From assembly GCF_029320955.1 (NCBI RefSeq), contig NZ_CP119757.1, positions 4,774,001 to 4,838,000 on the forward strand: 64,000 nt of DNA, read 5' to 3'. The stretch is from Flavobacterium sp. YJ01. Lineage in GTDB: Bacteria; Bacteroidota; Bacteroidia; Flavobacteriales; Flavobacteriaceae. Below, piece by piece: positions 9,193 to 17,833 of this stretch (positions are counted from its first letter, which is position 1; every line of letters starts with the position of its first letter). Position numbers and translations under genes: made by a program. The notes beneath the pieces are model-generated. The model saw nothing but the letters and a program-made list of their open reading frames with translations, was not told where the DNA came from and ran no database searches.

Positions 9193-10134
9193 ATGTCAAT
9201 AACAATAGGTGTAGATATTGGCGGAAGCCATATAAGCAGTGCCGCCGTAGATGGTAATGACTTTGTAATAATTCCTCAAACATATTTTAGTGGTGCCGTA
9301 GATAGTAAAGCTTCTAAAGAAGCTATCATAAAAAAATGGGCAGAAGTAATTAATCAGACAATTGAAGCTGTGGAGAAAACTTCTGGTTATTTCTCAAATG
9401 ATAAAATTGGAATTGCATTTTCTATGCCGGGACCTTTTCAATATGAAAGCGGAATTGCCATGTTTGAAGGAAATGATAAATACGAATCGTTGTATAATGT
9501 TTCTGTTTCTCAAGAACTTATAAAATATTTGAATACTAAAAATGTTAGTTTTAGATTTCTTAACGATGCGAGTTGTTTCGGAGTTGGAGGATCTCTTAGA
9601 GAGAATTCATCTACTGAAAATAAAGTTATTGCAATCACTTTAGGAACTGGTTTTGGAGCTGCTTTTTTAGATAATAAATTACCGCTTACGCAAGGAAATA
9701 ATGTGCCTCATAATGGTTGTTTGTGGGATAAACCTTTTAAGGATAATATTGCGGACAGTTATTTTTCAACAAGATGGTTTTTAAAAGAATACGAGAAAAA
9801 TACTGGGAATAAATTGACAGATGGAGTAAAAGAAATTGCTGGAATTGAGAACTTCTCAACTGCTAAAATTTTTGATGATTTTGCAAATAATTTAAGCGAA
9901 TTTTTAGCTCCGTTTATAATAGATTTTGAAGCTGATCTGCTTATTATTGGCGGAAATATTGCTAAATCGCATCGTTTGTTTTTAACAAAAGTGCAGGAAA
10001 ATCTCAAAAAGAAAAATATAGAATTGAATATTTCAATTGTTGAAAACACTGAGCAGACGAGTATTTTAGGTTCTAGTTATTTATATAATGAAGTTTTCTG
10101 GGAACGAATTAAGACTGAGCTTCCTTATTTCTAA
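9193..10134 (+). CDS. ROK-family sugar kinase (probable hexokinase for mannose/glucose-type sugars)
   Basis: This cytoplasmic protein of 313 residues has an N-terminal phosphate-binding loop (GVDIGGSH, 6-13), the catalytic Asp in FLNDASC (Asp125) and the second glycine-rich loop LGTGFGAAF (150-158). These place it in the ROK family. The usual ROK zinc-binding cysteine cluster (CxCGxxGCxE) is not present: after HNGC the sequence runs into KPFKDNIADSYF. This marks a divergent zinc-free subgroup. There is no DNA-binding N-terminus, so it is a kinase and not a NagC-like repressor. Lying between the esterase and LacI gene of a mannan locus, it plausibly phosphorylates released mannose, but glucose or N-acetylhexosamines cannot be ruled out. 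Confidence 0.85.
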   Translation: MSITIGVDIGGSHISSAAVDGNDFVIIPQTYFSGAVDSKASKEAIIKKWAEVINQTIEAVEKTSGYFSNDKIGIAFSMPGPFQYESGIAMFEGNDKYESLYNVSVSQELIKYLNTKNVSFRFLNDASCFGVGGSLRENSSTENKVIAITLGTGFGAAFLDNKLPLTQGNNVPHNGCLWDKPFKDNIADSYFSTRWFLKEYEKNTGNKLTDGVKEIAGIENFSTAKIFDDFANNLSEFLAPFIIDFEADLLIIGGNIAKSHRLFLTKVQENLKKKNIELNISIVENTEQTSILGSSYLYNEVFWERIKTELPYF

Positions 10135-10194
10135 TAAACAATACTTTACTATATTTGAACAAAATTGTGGATTTAAAATAAAAAGAATCTAAAA

Positions 10195-11226
10195 ATGAAG
10201 AAAAAACCTGTTTCTATTAGAAATATTGCCGAGGAATTGAAGATATCTGTAACAACGGTATCTTTTGTGTTAAATGGTAAGGCAAAAGAAAAACACATTT
10301 CTAAAGAATTGACAAAAAAGGTTTTAGATTATGCCAAGCTAATTAATTACAGGCCAAATCAAATAGCACAAAGTCTTAGAACAGGAAAGTCAAAGTTGTT
10401 GGTTTTTATGGTTGAAGATATATCGAATAATTTCTTCTCTCAGCTTGCCCGCATTTTTGAAGATATTGCTTATGAAAAAGGCTATAAAGTTATTTTCTGC
10501 AGCAACGAAAATGATGACGAAAAAGCCAATGAACTTATTACATTATTTAATTTTCGCCAAGTTGACGGATTTATTATCGTTCCGTCTCCAGGAATAAAGG
10601 ATACTATTGAAAATCTTATTAAAGACAATATTCCTGTCATTTTATTAGATAGATTTTATGAAGGATTAGATTGCAACAGTGTTGTAATTGATAATGAACA
10701 AGCTTCTTATGATGCAACACAACATTTAGTGGATAACAAGTTTAAAAATATTTGTTTTGTAAGTACGGCTTCTGATCAAAGTCAGATGTATGGACGTTTG
10801 CACGGATATGAAAAAGCGGTGGAAGCAAATGGTTTAGAGCCGCATGTTCTTCAAATTCCTTTTAATGAAATTATAAAAGGAAAGGCTAAAGAGTACATTA
10901 AAAAGTTCTTCGAAGAAAATAAAGATTTAGATGCCGTTTTCTTTTCTACCAACTATCTTGCACAAAGCGGATTAGAGGTTTTGAAAGAAACCAATCAAAA
11001 CTTGATTAAAGATTTAGGATTGATCGCTTTTGACGACAATGATATGTTTAAAATTTACGATCCAACCATAACATCTGTTGCGCAACCTTTGGTAGAAATC
11101 TGTACAAAATTGATGGAAGTAATGTTGCCGCTTTTAAAGAAAAAAGACGTTTCTGAAACGCATCAGAAAATCGTTTTAAAGACAGAACTGATTATTCGTG
11201 AGTCTTCATTAGCGAAGCAGAAATAA
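10195..11226 (+). CDS. LacI-family transcriptional regulator of the mannan locus
   Basis: This 343-residue regulator has an N-terminal LacI helix-turn-helix (about residues 5-25, SIRNIAEELKISVTTVSFVLNG) and hinge helix region (RPNQIAQSLRTG), then a periplasmic-binding-protein-like sensor domain (about 65-335). It starts 60 bases after the ROK kinase and probably shares its transcript. LacI proteins bind palindromes with a central CG. Two such palindromes, identical over 18 bp, occupy the promoters at 8071-8101 and 11667-11697, flanking this gene on each side. Repression relieved by a mannan-derived sugar or sugar phosphate is the simplest inference. This differs from the HTCS or ECF-sigma control common in such loci. 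Confidence 0.93.
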   Translation: MKKKPVSIRNIAEELKISVTTVSFVLNGKAKEKHISKELTKKVLDYAKLINYRPNQIAQSLRTGKSKLLVFMVEDISNNFFSQLARIFEDIAYEKGYKVIFCSNENDDEKANELITLFNFRQVDGFIIVPSPGIKDTIENLIKDNIPVILLDRFYEGLDCNSVVIDNEQASYDATQHLVDNKFKNICFVSTASDQSQMYGRLHGYEKAVEANGLEPHVLQIPFNEIIKGKAKEYIKKFFEENKDLDAVFFSTNYLAQSGLEVLKETNQNLIKDLGLIAFDDNDMFKIYDPTITSVAQPLVEICTKLMEVMLPLLKKKDVSETHQKIVLKTELIIRESSLAKQK

Positions 11227-11248
11227 TAAAGAGATTTTTAAAATTTAA

Positions 11249-11292
11249 AAACTAACCTGATTTCATCTTTTAGATTGATTTCAGGTTAGTTT
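11249..11292 (+). terminator. Intrinsic terminator after the LacI gene
   Basis: A 12-bp stem (AAACTAACCTGA 11249-11260 with TCAGGTTAGTTT 11281-11292) is followed by a run of T, starting about 22 bases after the LacI stop. The following stretch to about 11660 is AT-rich and holds no recognisable gene. A weak operator-like ATAACGTTTT occurs near 11564-11573. Confidence 0.8.
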
Positions 11293-11666
11293 TTTTATAT
11301 AAATAAGTTTTTAATTCTCGAATTTTTCTTTCTGATGACAATAAAAATTCGTTTGACTTTTACCTTCAATCTAGCTTGTTTTTCTTAATTTTTATAAGTC
11401 TTAAATCTTGCTTCTTTCTTCTTTATTTTTTCCTTTCGTCGGCTGTATATCGTCTTTCATCTTTTTAGCAATGTCTTTTGTCTTTTTTAAGTGTTAAAAT
11501 CTTGATATTCCTTGCAAATTGATTTTAACTTTAATTTAAGTCTGTTGATTTTAAAGCTGTTTTATAACGTTTTCGTTGTTTTTATTTGAATTATATTCAA
11601 TACAATCTCTTAAATAAGTGAATATCTTTAAAAATTAACATTAAAATTATATTTAGTAAAAAAAAA

Positions 11667-11697
11667 TTTTTTTTACTAAAACGTTTTAGTATGTTTG
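11667..11697 (+). promoter_or_regulatory. Promoter with LacI-type operator in front of the mannan SusC operon
   Basis: The perfect 18-bp palindrome TACTAAAACGTTTTAGTA (11674-11691) abuts and overlaps a TATGTTTG -7 element (11690-11697). The expected -33 position (11667-11670) reads TTTT and not TTTG. The palindrome core and its spacing to the -7 element match the copy before the esterase, so both promoters are probably bound by the same LacI protein. A leader of about 170 bases follows before the SusC start. Confidence 0.8.
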
Positions 11698-11872
11698 CTA
11701 TGAGTTAATAAGTTATTATAGCCGCTTTAGTTTTTTAACGATTAAAAATTGCCGGAACTTTTAATCAATCTAAAAACTTTATTTGCTGTTTTACTACTTC
11801 AGCAGGTTCCTCTCCAAACCTTCTTTTGTTTTTATTATTGACTCAATTATTGCTAACTAACCAAAATATTTC

Positions 11873-14800
11873 ATGATGAAACATTCGAATTGCAGAATGA
11901 AAAAAATGCTCCGTGTGCATTTTTTTCTCACAATTGCTTTGCTTTGCTGCGGGTATAACCATCTTGCCGCGCAGAACCAAAAAACTCAGGTTTCCGGGGT
12001 TATAACTTCTCTTTCAGACAACCTGTCTCTCCCAGGTGCAACTGTGATGGATGTTAGTGATCCTAGAAATGCGGTTAACGCAGATTTTGACGGACACTAC
12101 ACAATTTCATTACAAAATGGTAGTACAACTTTAAGATTCACTATGATCGGTTACAAACCAGTCGATATTAAAGTGAATAATAAAAGTGTTATTAATGTAG
12201 CCATGGACTTAGATGTATCAGCTTTAGATGAGGTTGTAGTTGTAGGTTATGGTACACAGAAAAGAAAGAAAGTCGTAGGAGCGATAGATCAAGTTAATAA
12301 TGATGCTTTTAACGGTAGACCAAATGTAAATACTACTTTGGCTTTGCAAGGAAAAGCTCCTAGTTTAACTATTCAGCAGACAAACTCTGAACCTGGTGCT
12401 GGACTGAATCTTAATATTAGAGGTATCAGTACATTAGGAAATAATAGTCCGTTAATCGTAATTGACGGAATTGTTGGAGGAGATATTAATGCTTTAAATC
12501 CAGCAGACATAGAAAGTGTTTCGGTTTTAAAAGATGCTGGTAGTGCTGCCATCTACGGATCTAGAGCAAGTAACGGAGTTGTGCTTATTACAACTAGAAA
12601 AGGTAGTAAAGGAAACCCGATGACTATTCAATATAGCAGTTTGGCAGGTTATAATACGCCTAAATTCTTTACACGTCCTGTTCACGGTTACGAAAATGCA
12701 ATGTTAAGGAACGAAGCTGCTTACAACTCTGGCGAATCTACTGCAGTTTTTACAGCTGAAAAAATTGCCGAACTTAAAGCAAAAGGAGATACAGAATGGT
12801 TTGCAGAAGAAATTGTAAAACCAGCATTGCAATTAAATCAGAATCTTTCTATTTCGGGGGGAAGTGAAAATTCTACTTATTTAGTTTCTTTAGGTTATTT
12901 GGATCAAGAAAGTAATTTCGTTGGACCAAAAAAAGGAATGGAGCGCTACAATTTCAGAATCAATCTTACCAATGAATATGGTAAATTCAAATTGACGTCT
13001 ACATTAGCTTATTCTAAACAAAAAATTACAGATCATTCTTCTAGCACAAGTACTTTAATGGTAGACGCATTCAGGGTTCCATTATATTATACTCAAAAAG
13101 ATGAAGAGGGTAATTTCTTGACAAATGATGTTTTGCAGCAATTTAACTCATTAGGAATTTTAGAAAAAGGTGGTTTTAGAAAATATGATAATGATGATGT
13201 TTTCGGAGCTTTTAATGCAGAATACAAATTAACAAGCGACTTTAAAGTTAAAGGTGTTTTTGGAGGACGTTTATGGTCTGGAAATATGTATGCGAGAACT
13301 ATGCAAGTTAATTTCTTACCGCAAGGAATTTATGGTGCAGATCGCGATACAAACGAAGAAAATCAAAAAAGTCTTGATTTGAATACGCAGTTTATGTTAG
13401 AGTATACTAAGTCTTTCGGAAATCATAACGTAAGTGCTTTAGTGGGTGTTTCTAACGAAAGCCGTTCAGAAAGAAGATCAGCTTTATATACAAAATTTAA
13501 TGATCCAGATTTAGGAACGCCAACAAGTGAAACTGTAATCGGAAAAAACTCTTACACTTCTAACGGAACTGATCCTAATGGTAATCCAGCTTCTTCAACA
13601 AGCAGTTTAAATTCGCTTTTTGGTCGTGCAGGTTACGATTATAAAGACAAATATTTCGCCGAATTCAGCTTTAGATATGACGGTTCTTCTAAATTTAGAG
13701 ACGATGTAAGATGGGGATTTTTTCCATCTGTGACAGTAGGTTACGGACTTACAAAAGAAGATTTCATGGAAAGCTACAGAGATAATGTAGGGAATATTAA
13801 ATTAAGATCTTCTTACGGAATTCTTGGAAACCAAAACGTTGGAAATTATCAATACCAAACGACTTATTTTACTTTCCAAAACGCTTACGGATTTAATAAT
13901 AACGTACAAAGTGGAACAGGTTACAACTTTGCAAACCCAGATATTCAGTGGGAAAAAGCGGCAACTTTCAACGTAGGGTTAGATGCTGATTTCTTTAAAG
14001 GCGCTTTGAGTTTCTCATTTGATTTCTTCGATAAAGTAACTTCAGACATTTTGGTTCCGCCTCAAGTTCCAGGAGTTTACGGAACAGATCTTCCTGATTT
14101 TAACTCTGGTAAAGTTGGAAATAGAGGTTGGGAAATAAGCGCAACTTACCGTCATAAAGGTAAAGCTGTAAACCAAAGTTTAACCGTAAATTTTGGAGAT
14201 TCGAAAAATAAAGTACTTGAATTTAACGGACAAGAAAGATTAACAGGAGTAGAAGAATTGCAAGTAATACTTCGCGAAGGACTTCCATTTAATTCTTATG
14301 TTGGTTTAAAAAGAGACGGTTATTTTCAAAGTGTTGAAGAAATTCAAGGAGCTGCAGTTCCAGAAGGAATTACAGTTCAGCCAGGAGATAACAGATATGT
14401 TGATGTGAACAAAGATGGAAAAATTGATGATAATGATAAATTCGTTTTCGGAAATCCATTTCCTAGATACACTTTCGGAGCAACTTATAATGTAGATTAT
14501 AAAAATTTCGATTTAAGCATTTTCATTCAAGGAGTTGGAAAAAGAACCATGATGATTAGAGGAGAATTGGTAGAACCTTTTCACTACAATTATGGTATGA
14601 CAATGTATACACATCAATTGGATTACTGGACACCTCAAAATCCAGATGCGAGATATCCTCGTCTAGCTAACAACGGAACGCAATCGAATACAAATAACTT
14701 CAGAAGAGGTTCAGATATGTATTTGTATGATGGTGCTTACGCAAGACTTAAAAACGTACAGTTTGGTTACTCATTATCAGATGATGTTGCTAAAAAGTTA

Positions 14801-14980
14801 GGTATGAGTAAATTCCGTGTGTATGTTTCAGGACAAAACTTGTTGACATTATCTAAAGTTAAATTTGTTGATCCAGAGCTTTCTGAGTTCAATAATAGTA
14901 TGTCAACAAATGGAGCAAACAGCGGTAGGGCTTATCCATCGCAGGTATATTACGGAATGGGTATTGATGTTAGCTTTTAA
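11873..14980 (+). CDS. SusC-like TonB-dependent outer-membrane transporter (mannan locus)
   Basis: This 1035-residue importer probably takes up manno-oligosaccharides cut at the cell surface. It has an N-terminal signal peptide (to about residue 34, ..HLAAQ), a carboxypeptidase-regulatory-like domain (about 37-112), the SusC box VVVVGYGTQ (121-129), a plug domain (about 130-240, with SPLIVIDGI and AIYGSRASNGVV) and a large barrel. An internal start at residue 9 (MKKML..., 11897) would also leave a good signal peptide, so the exact start is uncertain. It is first in the operon controlled by the operator at 11674, and the SusD gene follows after 11 bases. Confidence 0.95.
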   Translation: MMKHSNCRMKKMLRVHFFLTIALLCCGYNHLAAQNQKTQVSGVITSLSDNLSLPGATVMDVSDPRNAVNADFDGHYTISLQNGSTTLRFTMIGYKPVDIKVNNKSVINVAMDLDVSALDEVVVVGYGTQKRKKVVGAIDQVNNDAFNGRPNVNTTLALQGKAPSLTIQQTNSEPGAGLNLNIRGISTLGNNSPLIVIDGIVGGDINALNPADIESVSVLKDAGSAAIYGSRASNGVVLITTRKGSKGNPMTIQYSSLAGYNTPKFFTRPVHGYENAMLRNEAAYNSGESTAVFTAEKIAELKAKGDTEWFAEEIVKPALQLNQNLSISGGSENSTYLVSLGYLDQESNFVGPKKGMERYNFRINLTNEYGKFKLTSTLAYSKQKITDHSSSTSTLMVDAFRVPLYYTQKDEEGNFLTNDVLQQFNSLGILEKGGFRKYDNDDVFGAFNAEYKLTSDFKVKGVFGGRLWSGNMYARTMQVNFLPQGIYGADRDTNEENQKSLDLNTQFMLEYTKSFGNHNVSALVGVSNESRSERRSALYTKFNDPDLGTPTSETVIGKNSYTSNGTDPNGNPASSTSSLNSLFGRAGYDYKDKYFAEFSFRYDGSSKFRDDVRWGFFPSVTVGYGLTKEDFMESYRDNVGNIKLRSSYGILGNQNVGNYQYQTTYFTFQNAYGFNNNVQSGTGYNFANPDIQWEKAATFNVGLDADFFKGALSFSFDFFDKVTSDILVPPQVPGVYGTDLPDFNSGKVGNRGWEISATYRHKGKAVNQSLTVNFGDSKNKVLEFNGQERLTGVEELQVILREGLPFNSYVGLKRDGYFQSVEEIQGAAVPEGITVQPGDNRYVDVNKDGKIDDNDKFVFGNPFPRYTFGATYNVDYKNFDLSIFIQGVGKRTMMIRGELVEPFHYNYGMTMYTHQLDYWTPQNPDARYPRLANNGTQSNTNNFRRGSDMYLYDGAYARLKNVQFGYSLSDDVAKKLGMSKFRVYVSGQNLLTLSKVKFVDPELSEFNNSMSTNGANSGRAYPSQVYYGMGIDVSF

Positions 14981-14991
14981 AAAGAAATAAA

Positions 14992-16617
14992 ATGAAAAAT
15001 ATACTTAAACAAATAAAATTTATACCAGTAGTAGCATTTTTACTATTGGCAGGTTGTGAAGACCTTGACCAAGTACCTGAAAACCAATTTACAGATACAA
15101 CCTATTGGACAAGTGTTGATAAAGCGCAGACTTTTCTAAATACGGCTTATTCGCAAATGCAAAACAGTCAGTATTTCTTTTATAATGAAGCACTTTCAGA
15201 TAATGCTTATAACGGTAGAGGAGACAACGCCGGTGCAGCTTCAATTGGTGCTGGATTGTATGATCCGTCATTGGGTAGAATTAAAGACGAATGGAAAAAT
15301 CGTTATGCAGGTATCAAAACTTGTAATCTGATTTTAGAAAATATTGATCGTGTACCGAATGCAGACGCGACTGTTATTGCAAGAATGAAAGCTGAAACAC
15401 GTTTCTTGAGAGCATTTCAGCATTTTCAATTAACAACCTGGTTTGGAGATATTCCGCTTCTTAAAAAAGATCCTTCTTTAGAAGAATCAACAACTTTAAG
15501 CAGAACTTCTCATGCAGAAGTGGTTCAGTTTATCTTAAGCGAATTGGATGCAATTATTCCAGCTTTACAAAAAAATAACCAACAAGCTGAGGCTGATAGA
15601 GGCAAAATTACAGTTGGAGCTGCAGTTGCATTAAAAGCAAGAGTTCTTTTATATGAAGGAGATTGGGCTGGAGTTGCACAAGTTACAGAGCAATTTATAG
15701 CCAATAATTACGGTCAGTACAGTCTTTTTCCTTCTTACGAAGGTTTATTTCTTCCACAAAATGAATACAATAGCGAAGATATTTTAAGCTTGCAATATGT
15801 TCCTCAATTTAGAATGTGGGGCGAATTTTTTGATATGGCACCACTTTCAGCTGGAGCAAGATTAAATGCTTTGGCACCAACTCAAGAATTGGTTGATAGC
15901 TATTTAATGTTGAATGGAAAGAAAATCAACGAAGCGGGTTCTGGTTATAATGAAAACAATCCGTATGTAAATAGAGATCCAAGATTAACAGCTACAGTAG
16001 TTTACGATCAGTATGTTTGGAAAGAAGCAGATGGATCTTCACGTACAATTTACATTAAACCAGGCTCTTCTCCAGGAAATGCTACAGACGAATTTGTTCA
16101 AGGTTCATCTGCAACGCCAACTGGATATTACACACGCAAATATTACGATCCACAGCATTTAACTTCTTTAAATTCAGGTTTAAATTTAATGTTGTTCCGT
16201 TATGCAGATATTTTGTTGATGTATGCAGAAGCTAAAAATGAATTAAACCAAATGACAAGTTCAGTTTGGGACCAGACTATCAGAGCAATTAGAGTTCGCG
16301 CTGGTTTTACAGATGGAGCCGCTTTAGGATTTAATAGCGCTTTAGGACAAGCTGGACTAAGAGAAGTGATTAGAAATGAGCGTCGTACAGAATTTGGAAT
16401 GGAAGGTTTAAGAATCTTCGATATCAGAAGATGGAAAATTGCTGAAAATGTGTTAAATGGTTATGCACACGGAGCAAAATTCGGAGTGTCTTCTGTTGAC
16501 AACGGTTATTTAAGAGTAAACTTAAGAACTTTTGATCCAGGAAAACATTATCTATGGCCAATACCAAGAGATGAGCGTTTGATTAACAGTAATCTATCTC
16601 AAAATCCAAACTGGTAA
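14992..16617 (+). CDS. SusD/RagB-like glycan-binding lipoprotein (mannan locus)
   Basis: This surface lipoprotein of 541 residues has lipobox LAGC (Cys22). The family pattern is clear: the segment QVPENQFTDTTYWTS after the anchor, the helix KAETRFLRAFQHFQL, and the C-terminal NERRTEFGMEGLRIFDIRRWK signature, ending in a typical LWPIPRDERLINS...LSQNPNW tail. It forms the lid of the SusC transporter encoded 11 bases upstream. Ligand specificity for alpha-mannan is inferred only from the glycosidases downstream. Confidence 0.95.
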   Translation: MKNILKQIKFIPVVAFLLLAGCEDLDQVPENQFTDTTYWTSVDKAQTFLNTAYSQMQNSQYFFYNEALSDNAYNGRGDNAGAASIGAGLYDPSLGRIKDEWKNRYAGIKTCNLILENIDRVPNADATVIARMKAETRFLRAFQHFQLTTWFGDIPLLKKDPSLEESTTLSRTSHAEVVQFILSELDAIIPALQKNNQQAEADRGKITVGAAVALKARVLLYEGDWAGVAQVTEQFIANNYGQYSLFPSYEGLFLPQNEYNSEDILSLQYVPQFRMWGEFFDMAPLSAGARLNALAPTQELVDSYLMLNGKKINEAGSGYNENNPYVNRDPRLTATVVYDQYVWKEADGSSRTIYIKPGSSPGNATDEFVQGSSATPTGYYTRKYYDPQHLTSLNSGLNLMLFRYADILLMYAEAKNELNQMTSSVWDQTIRAIRVRAGFTDGAALGFNSALGQAGLREVIRNERRTEFGMEGLRIFDIRRWKIAENVLNGYAHGAKFGVSSVDNGYLRVNLRTFDPGKHYLWPIPRDERLINSNLSQNPNW

Positions 16618-16643
16618 AACTAACTAACCTAATAAATAAAATC

Positions 16644-17771
16644 ATGAAAAATATATATTCAAAATTATTATTACTAGTATGCTCCATCTTCGTGGTGGGT
16701 TGCGACAATGACGATTCAATGAGTCATACTAATGTGAGTATGGTAAATGCACTTTACGCACCAGCAGATAACAAATTTTTTGATCTTGGAGCACAAAGTT
16801 CTGCTCTTTTTGAATGGGAAGGAGCTAAAGCTGAGGATAACGGTGTTGTACTTTATGATGTTGTTTTTGATAAAGAAAGTGGCGATTTTTCTAAACCAAT
16901 TTATACCATTCCTTCTGATGGAAACGGATTCCAAAAAACGTTGAATCTTTCTTTTACTGAGCTGAATAAAATTGCCGCTTTAGCGGGAATTCAATCAGAA
17001 TCTATCGGAAAATTAAAATGGACTGTTTATTCTTCAAAAGGAATTAATGTTCAAAAATCTAAAGTTTCAGGAATTTTTGAAGTGCAAAGACCAGGCGGTT
17101 TCCCAACTCCAGATCAATTATTTATAACTGGTACAGGTTCTGAAAATGGAGAAACGGTTGCAGATGCTCAAGCATTTAAAAAAGTAGGAGCAACTTCATT
17201 CGAAATTTATACAAAACTTAAAGCTGGAACTTACAAATTCATTTCTAGAAAAAATGGTACGCCAGAAGTTTTCTATATTGAAGATGGTAAATTAAAACAA
17301 GACGGAGCAACAACTTTTGCAGGAGAAAGCAAAGTGTACAAAATTAGAGTAGATTTTAGTGATGGTTCTACAAAAATGACAGAAATCAAAAAAATCGAAT
17401 TATGGTTCCCGCCACTTAGCCAATATTTATTTGAATACACTTATTCAGGTGGAGGTATCTGGAAAGCAGCAAATAAAGCAATCAGCTTCAAGCAAGAATC
17501 TTGGGGTAGAGATGAGCGTTACAAATTTAAATTTACAGTTGTAAATGGTGCAACTACATCTGAAGAATGGTACGGAAGTATCAACGGAGATAACAGCAGA
17601 CCTGACGGAGCAAACGTTGCCGCTTCTTACTGGTATATGGTTCCTGTAACGAGCGATTTCTGGAACAACTGTTTCAAATTTGCTTCAGCAGTTGATAACA
17701 AAAATGTAAATGCAGAAATTAATTTCAGTGCAACTGCACCGGCTTATACACACAGTTTTACAGTATTATAA
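16644..17771 (+). CDS. SusE/SusF-like surface glycan-binding lipoprotein
   Basis: This 375-residue lipoprotein (lipobox VVGC, Cys20) is placed immediately after SusC/SusD, where SusE-type proteins normally sit. The N-terminal part (about 30-145) looks like the SusE immunoglobulin-like domain, with the pattern ALFEWEGAKAEDNGVVLYDVVFD and KLKWTVYSSKGI. The C-terminal half has SusE/F-type carbohydrate-binding-like segments (DQLFITGTGSENG, KAGTYKFISR, aromatic-rich strands with exposed Trp and Tyr). No catalytic motif is seen. The role is probably to bind substrate at the cell surface. Assignment rests on position and domain pattern, and the exact subfamily is uncertain. Confidence 0.8.
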   Translation: MKNIYSKLLLLVCSIFVVGCDNDDSMSHTNVSMVNALYAPADNKFFDLGAQSSALFEWEGAKAEDNGVVLYDVVFDKESGDFSKPIYTIPSDGNGFQKTLNLSFTELNKIAALAGIQSESIGKLKWTVYSSKGINVQKSKVSGIFEVQRPGGFPTPDQLFITGTGSENGETVADAQAFKKVGATSFEIYTKLKAGTYKFISRKNGTPEVFYIEDGKLKQDGATTFAGESKVYKIRVDFSDGSTKMTEIKKIELWFPPLSQYLFEYTYSGGGIWKAANKAISFKQESWGRDERYKFKFTVVNGATTSEEWYGSINGDNSRPDGANVAASYWYMVPVTSDFWNNCFKFASAVDNKNVNAEINFSATAPAYTHSFTVL

Positions 17772-17780
17772 AATAACCCA

Positions 17781-17816
17781 AAACGTCTCTTAAAAGATGT
17801 TTTTTAAGAGACGTTT
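17781..17816 (+). terminator. Strong hairpin between the SusE-like gene and GH76
   Basis: A 15-bp perfect stem (17781-17795 with 17802-17816) and 6-base loop are followed by TTTATT. It ends only 17 bases before the GH76 ATG. It has terminator form, but because the same-strand operon continues it may act as a partial terminator or as an mRNA processing or stability element that lowers expression of the enzymes relative to SusCDE. Confidence 0.7.
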
Positions 17817-17833
17817 TATTAAATGAATATATT

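Noticed and set aside
11564..11573. ATAACGTTTT as an auxiliary LacI operator
   Set aside because: Only part of one half matches and symmetry is lost; probably chance in AT-rich DNA.
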